A DNA stretch of 55,213 bases from Rubrivivax sp. (lineage in GTDB: Bacteria > Pseudomonadota > Gammaproteobacteria > Burkholderiales > Burkholderiaceae_C): contig JADYZZ010000014.1 in the NCBI GenBank assembly GCA_020852865.1, positions 1 through 55,213 of the forward strand, given 5' to 3'. The notes beneath the pieces were generated by a model, which saw only the letters and a program-made list of their open reading frames with translations, had not been told where the DNA came from and did no database searches. This document shows positions 54,183 through 55,213 of this stretch, in pieces (position 1 is the first letter of the stretch; each line of letters starts with the position of its first letter). The translations under genes and the position numbers were made by a program.

Positions 54183-55213
54183 TCACTTGCGGAACATCGC
54201 CAGCATGCGCTGGGTGACGGCGAAGCCGCCGATCATGTTGATCGCGGTGAGCGCCAGCGCGAACACCGCGAGCGCCAGGATCAGCAGGTGCGGCCGGTCG
54301 GCGGCGCCGGCCGCGTCCAGCGGCGGCGCGATCTGGATCAGCGCACCGATGGCGATGATCGACGAGATCGCGTTGGTCACGCTCATCAGCGGCGTGTGCA
54401 GCGCGGGCGTCACGTTCCAGATCACCATGTAGCCGATGAAGCAGGCGAGCACGAACACGGTGAAGTGCGCGAGGAAGCTCACCGGCGCGTACAGCCCGAC
54501 CAGCGCGAACAGCACCGCGCCGACGCCGAACACGATGGTCAGCGCCTTGGCCGACATCGGCTCGCCGGGGCCGTGGGCCGAGGCCTTGGGCGCGACCGCC
54601 GCGGCCGGCTTGGGCGGCGGCGGCGGCGGCAGTTTCAGCGGCGGCGGCGGCCAGGTGACCTCGCCCTGCTTGATCACGGTGAGGCCGCGGATCGCGTCGT
54701 CTTGCATGTTGACGTCGATCACGCCGTCCTTGGTCTTGCACAGCTCCTCGGCCAGGCGCAACAGGTTGTTCGAGTACAGCGTCGAGCTCTGCCGGGCCAG
54801 CCGGCTGGCCAGGTCGGTGTAGCCGACGATGGTGACGCCGTGGCGCACCGCGACCTCGCCGGGCACGGTGAGCTCGCAGTTGCCGCCCTGTTCGGCGGCC
54901 ATGTCGACGATCACGCTGCCCGGCTTCATGCTCTTCACCATCTCGGCCGTGATGAGCCTGGGCGCCGGCTTGCCCGGGATCAGCGCGGTGGTGATGATGA
55001 TGTCGGCGTCCCTGGCCTGCTCGGCGTACATCTTGCGCTGCGCGGCCTGGAAGCCCTCGCTCATGACCTTGGCGTAGCCGCCGCCGCCCGAGCCTTCCTC
55101 CTCGTAGTCGACCTTGACGAATTCGCCGCCCAGCGACACCACCTGGTCCGCCACTTCGGCCCGCGTGTCGTTGGCGCGGACGATCGCCCCGAGGTTGGCC
55201 GCCGTACCGACCG
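54183..55213 (-). CDS. pntA: NAD(P) transhydrogenase subunit alpha, 5' end beyond window
   Basis: The frame is open to the right edge ([20 protein letters not shown] at the limit), so the N-terminal part is outside. Visible are the C-terminal section of the NAD domain ([39 protein letters not shown]), a long Pro-rich linker ([19 protein letters not shown]), and four membrane helices ending [16 protein letters not shown]. This is the fused single-chain alpha subunit, as in E. coli, not the split PntAA/PntAB form. Confidence 0.96.
   Translation of the reverse strand, partial: VGTAANLGAIVRANDTRAEVADQVVSLGGEFVKVDYEEEGSGGGGYAKVMSEGFQAAQRKMYAEQARDADIIITTALIPGKPAPRLITAEMVKSMKPGSVIVDMAAEQGGNCELTVPGEVAVRHGVTIVGYTDLASRLARQSSTLYSNNLLRLAEELCKTKDGVIDVNMQDDAIRGLTVIKQGEVTWPPPPLKLPPPPPPKPAAAVAPKASAHGPGEPMSAKALTIVFGVGAVLFALVGLYAPVSFLAHFTVFVLACFIGYMVIWNVTPALHTPLMSVTNAISSIIAIGALIQIAPPLDAAGAADRPHLLILALAVFALALTAINMIGGFAVTQRMLAMFRK

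Overview
The window is very GC-rich, about 70% or more by eye, with strong third-position G/C bias and gene sets typical of Betaproteobacteria. These include a class I DeoC/DeoA nucleoside operon, a Fur-type TonB-ExbB-ExbD iron operon, an E. coli-type PurB, and a FecR / heme-sensor / Ser-Thr kinase trio. A member of the Burkholderiales (Rubrivivax/Leptothrix/Ideonella-like) is the best guess; this is inference, because no rRNA or tRNA gene is present. Because of the GC bias most reading frames stay open over long stretches, so many long open frames are antisense shadows. One real gene, cas3 at the left edge, has no stop codon inside the window.

Layout: 1-2104 (-) is the 5' three-quarters of a type I (I-E-like) cas3. 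2220-7429 (+) holds an M48 peptidase, a dipeptide-type substrate-binding protein, a VanX/DdpX D-Ala-D-Ala dipeptidase, an LD-carboxypeptidase and an SDR protein without the usual Tyr/Lys. 7589-13260 (+) is a Fur-box-headed tonB-exbB-exbD-siderophore receptor-DUF1513 operon. 13312-16639 (-) encodes a Ser/Thr kinase, a c-heme (DUF3365) HAMP membrane sensor and a FecR protein. 16758-20947 (-) encodes a GNAT-DUF924 fusion translationally coupled to a large hybrid histidine kinase. 21095-27563 (-) carries purB-pyrF, a small exported protein, and the nucleoside-salvage genes cdd, punA, deoC and deoA. 27610-28360 is a decayed region with a cytochrome c remnant. 28365-32164 has mnmA, a DUF4337 gene, an aspartoacylase-like gene and purC. 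32347-42531 contains a second LD-carboxypeptidase, a dppBCDF-type importer without its own binding protein, a TonB-dependent receptor and an AmpG-like permease. 42629-45562 has yidB, rsmE and an amidase. 45658-52626 (-) is a defence island: a type III restriction-modification pair with two toxin-antitoxin pairs inserted in the same operon, followed by a Fic protein. 52751-55213 (-) is pntB and the 3' part of pntA, closed by a clear intrinsic terminator.

Two themes link genes. First, parts of a peptidoglycan-peptide scavenging and recycling pathway are spread over two loci: binding protein + DdpX + LdcA at 3-6.7 kb, and importer + LdcA + outer-membrane receptor + AmpG-like permease at 32-42.5 kb. 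Second, mobile or addictive defence genes occupy the 45.6-52.6 kb operon, where genes abut or overlap by 4 bases.

The window also has many unrelated short tandem repeats (6-, 10-, 11-, 12- and 24-bp periods), a 69-bp direct duplication, and a dispersed hairpin present twice with compensatory base changes in its stem.
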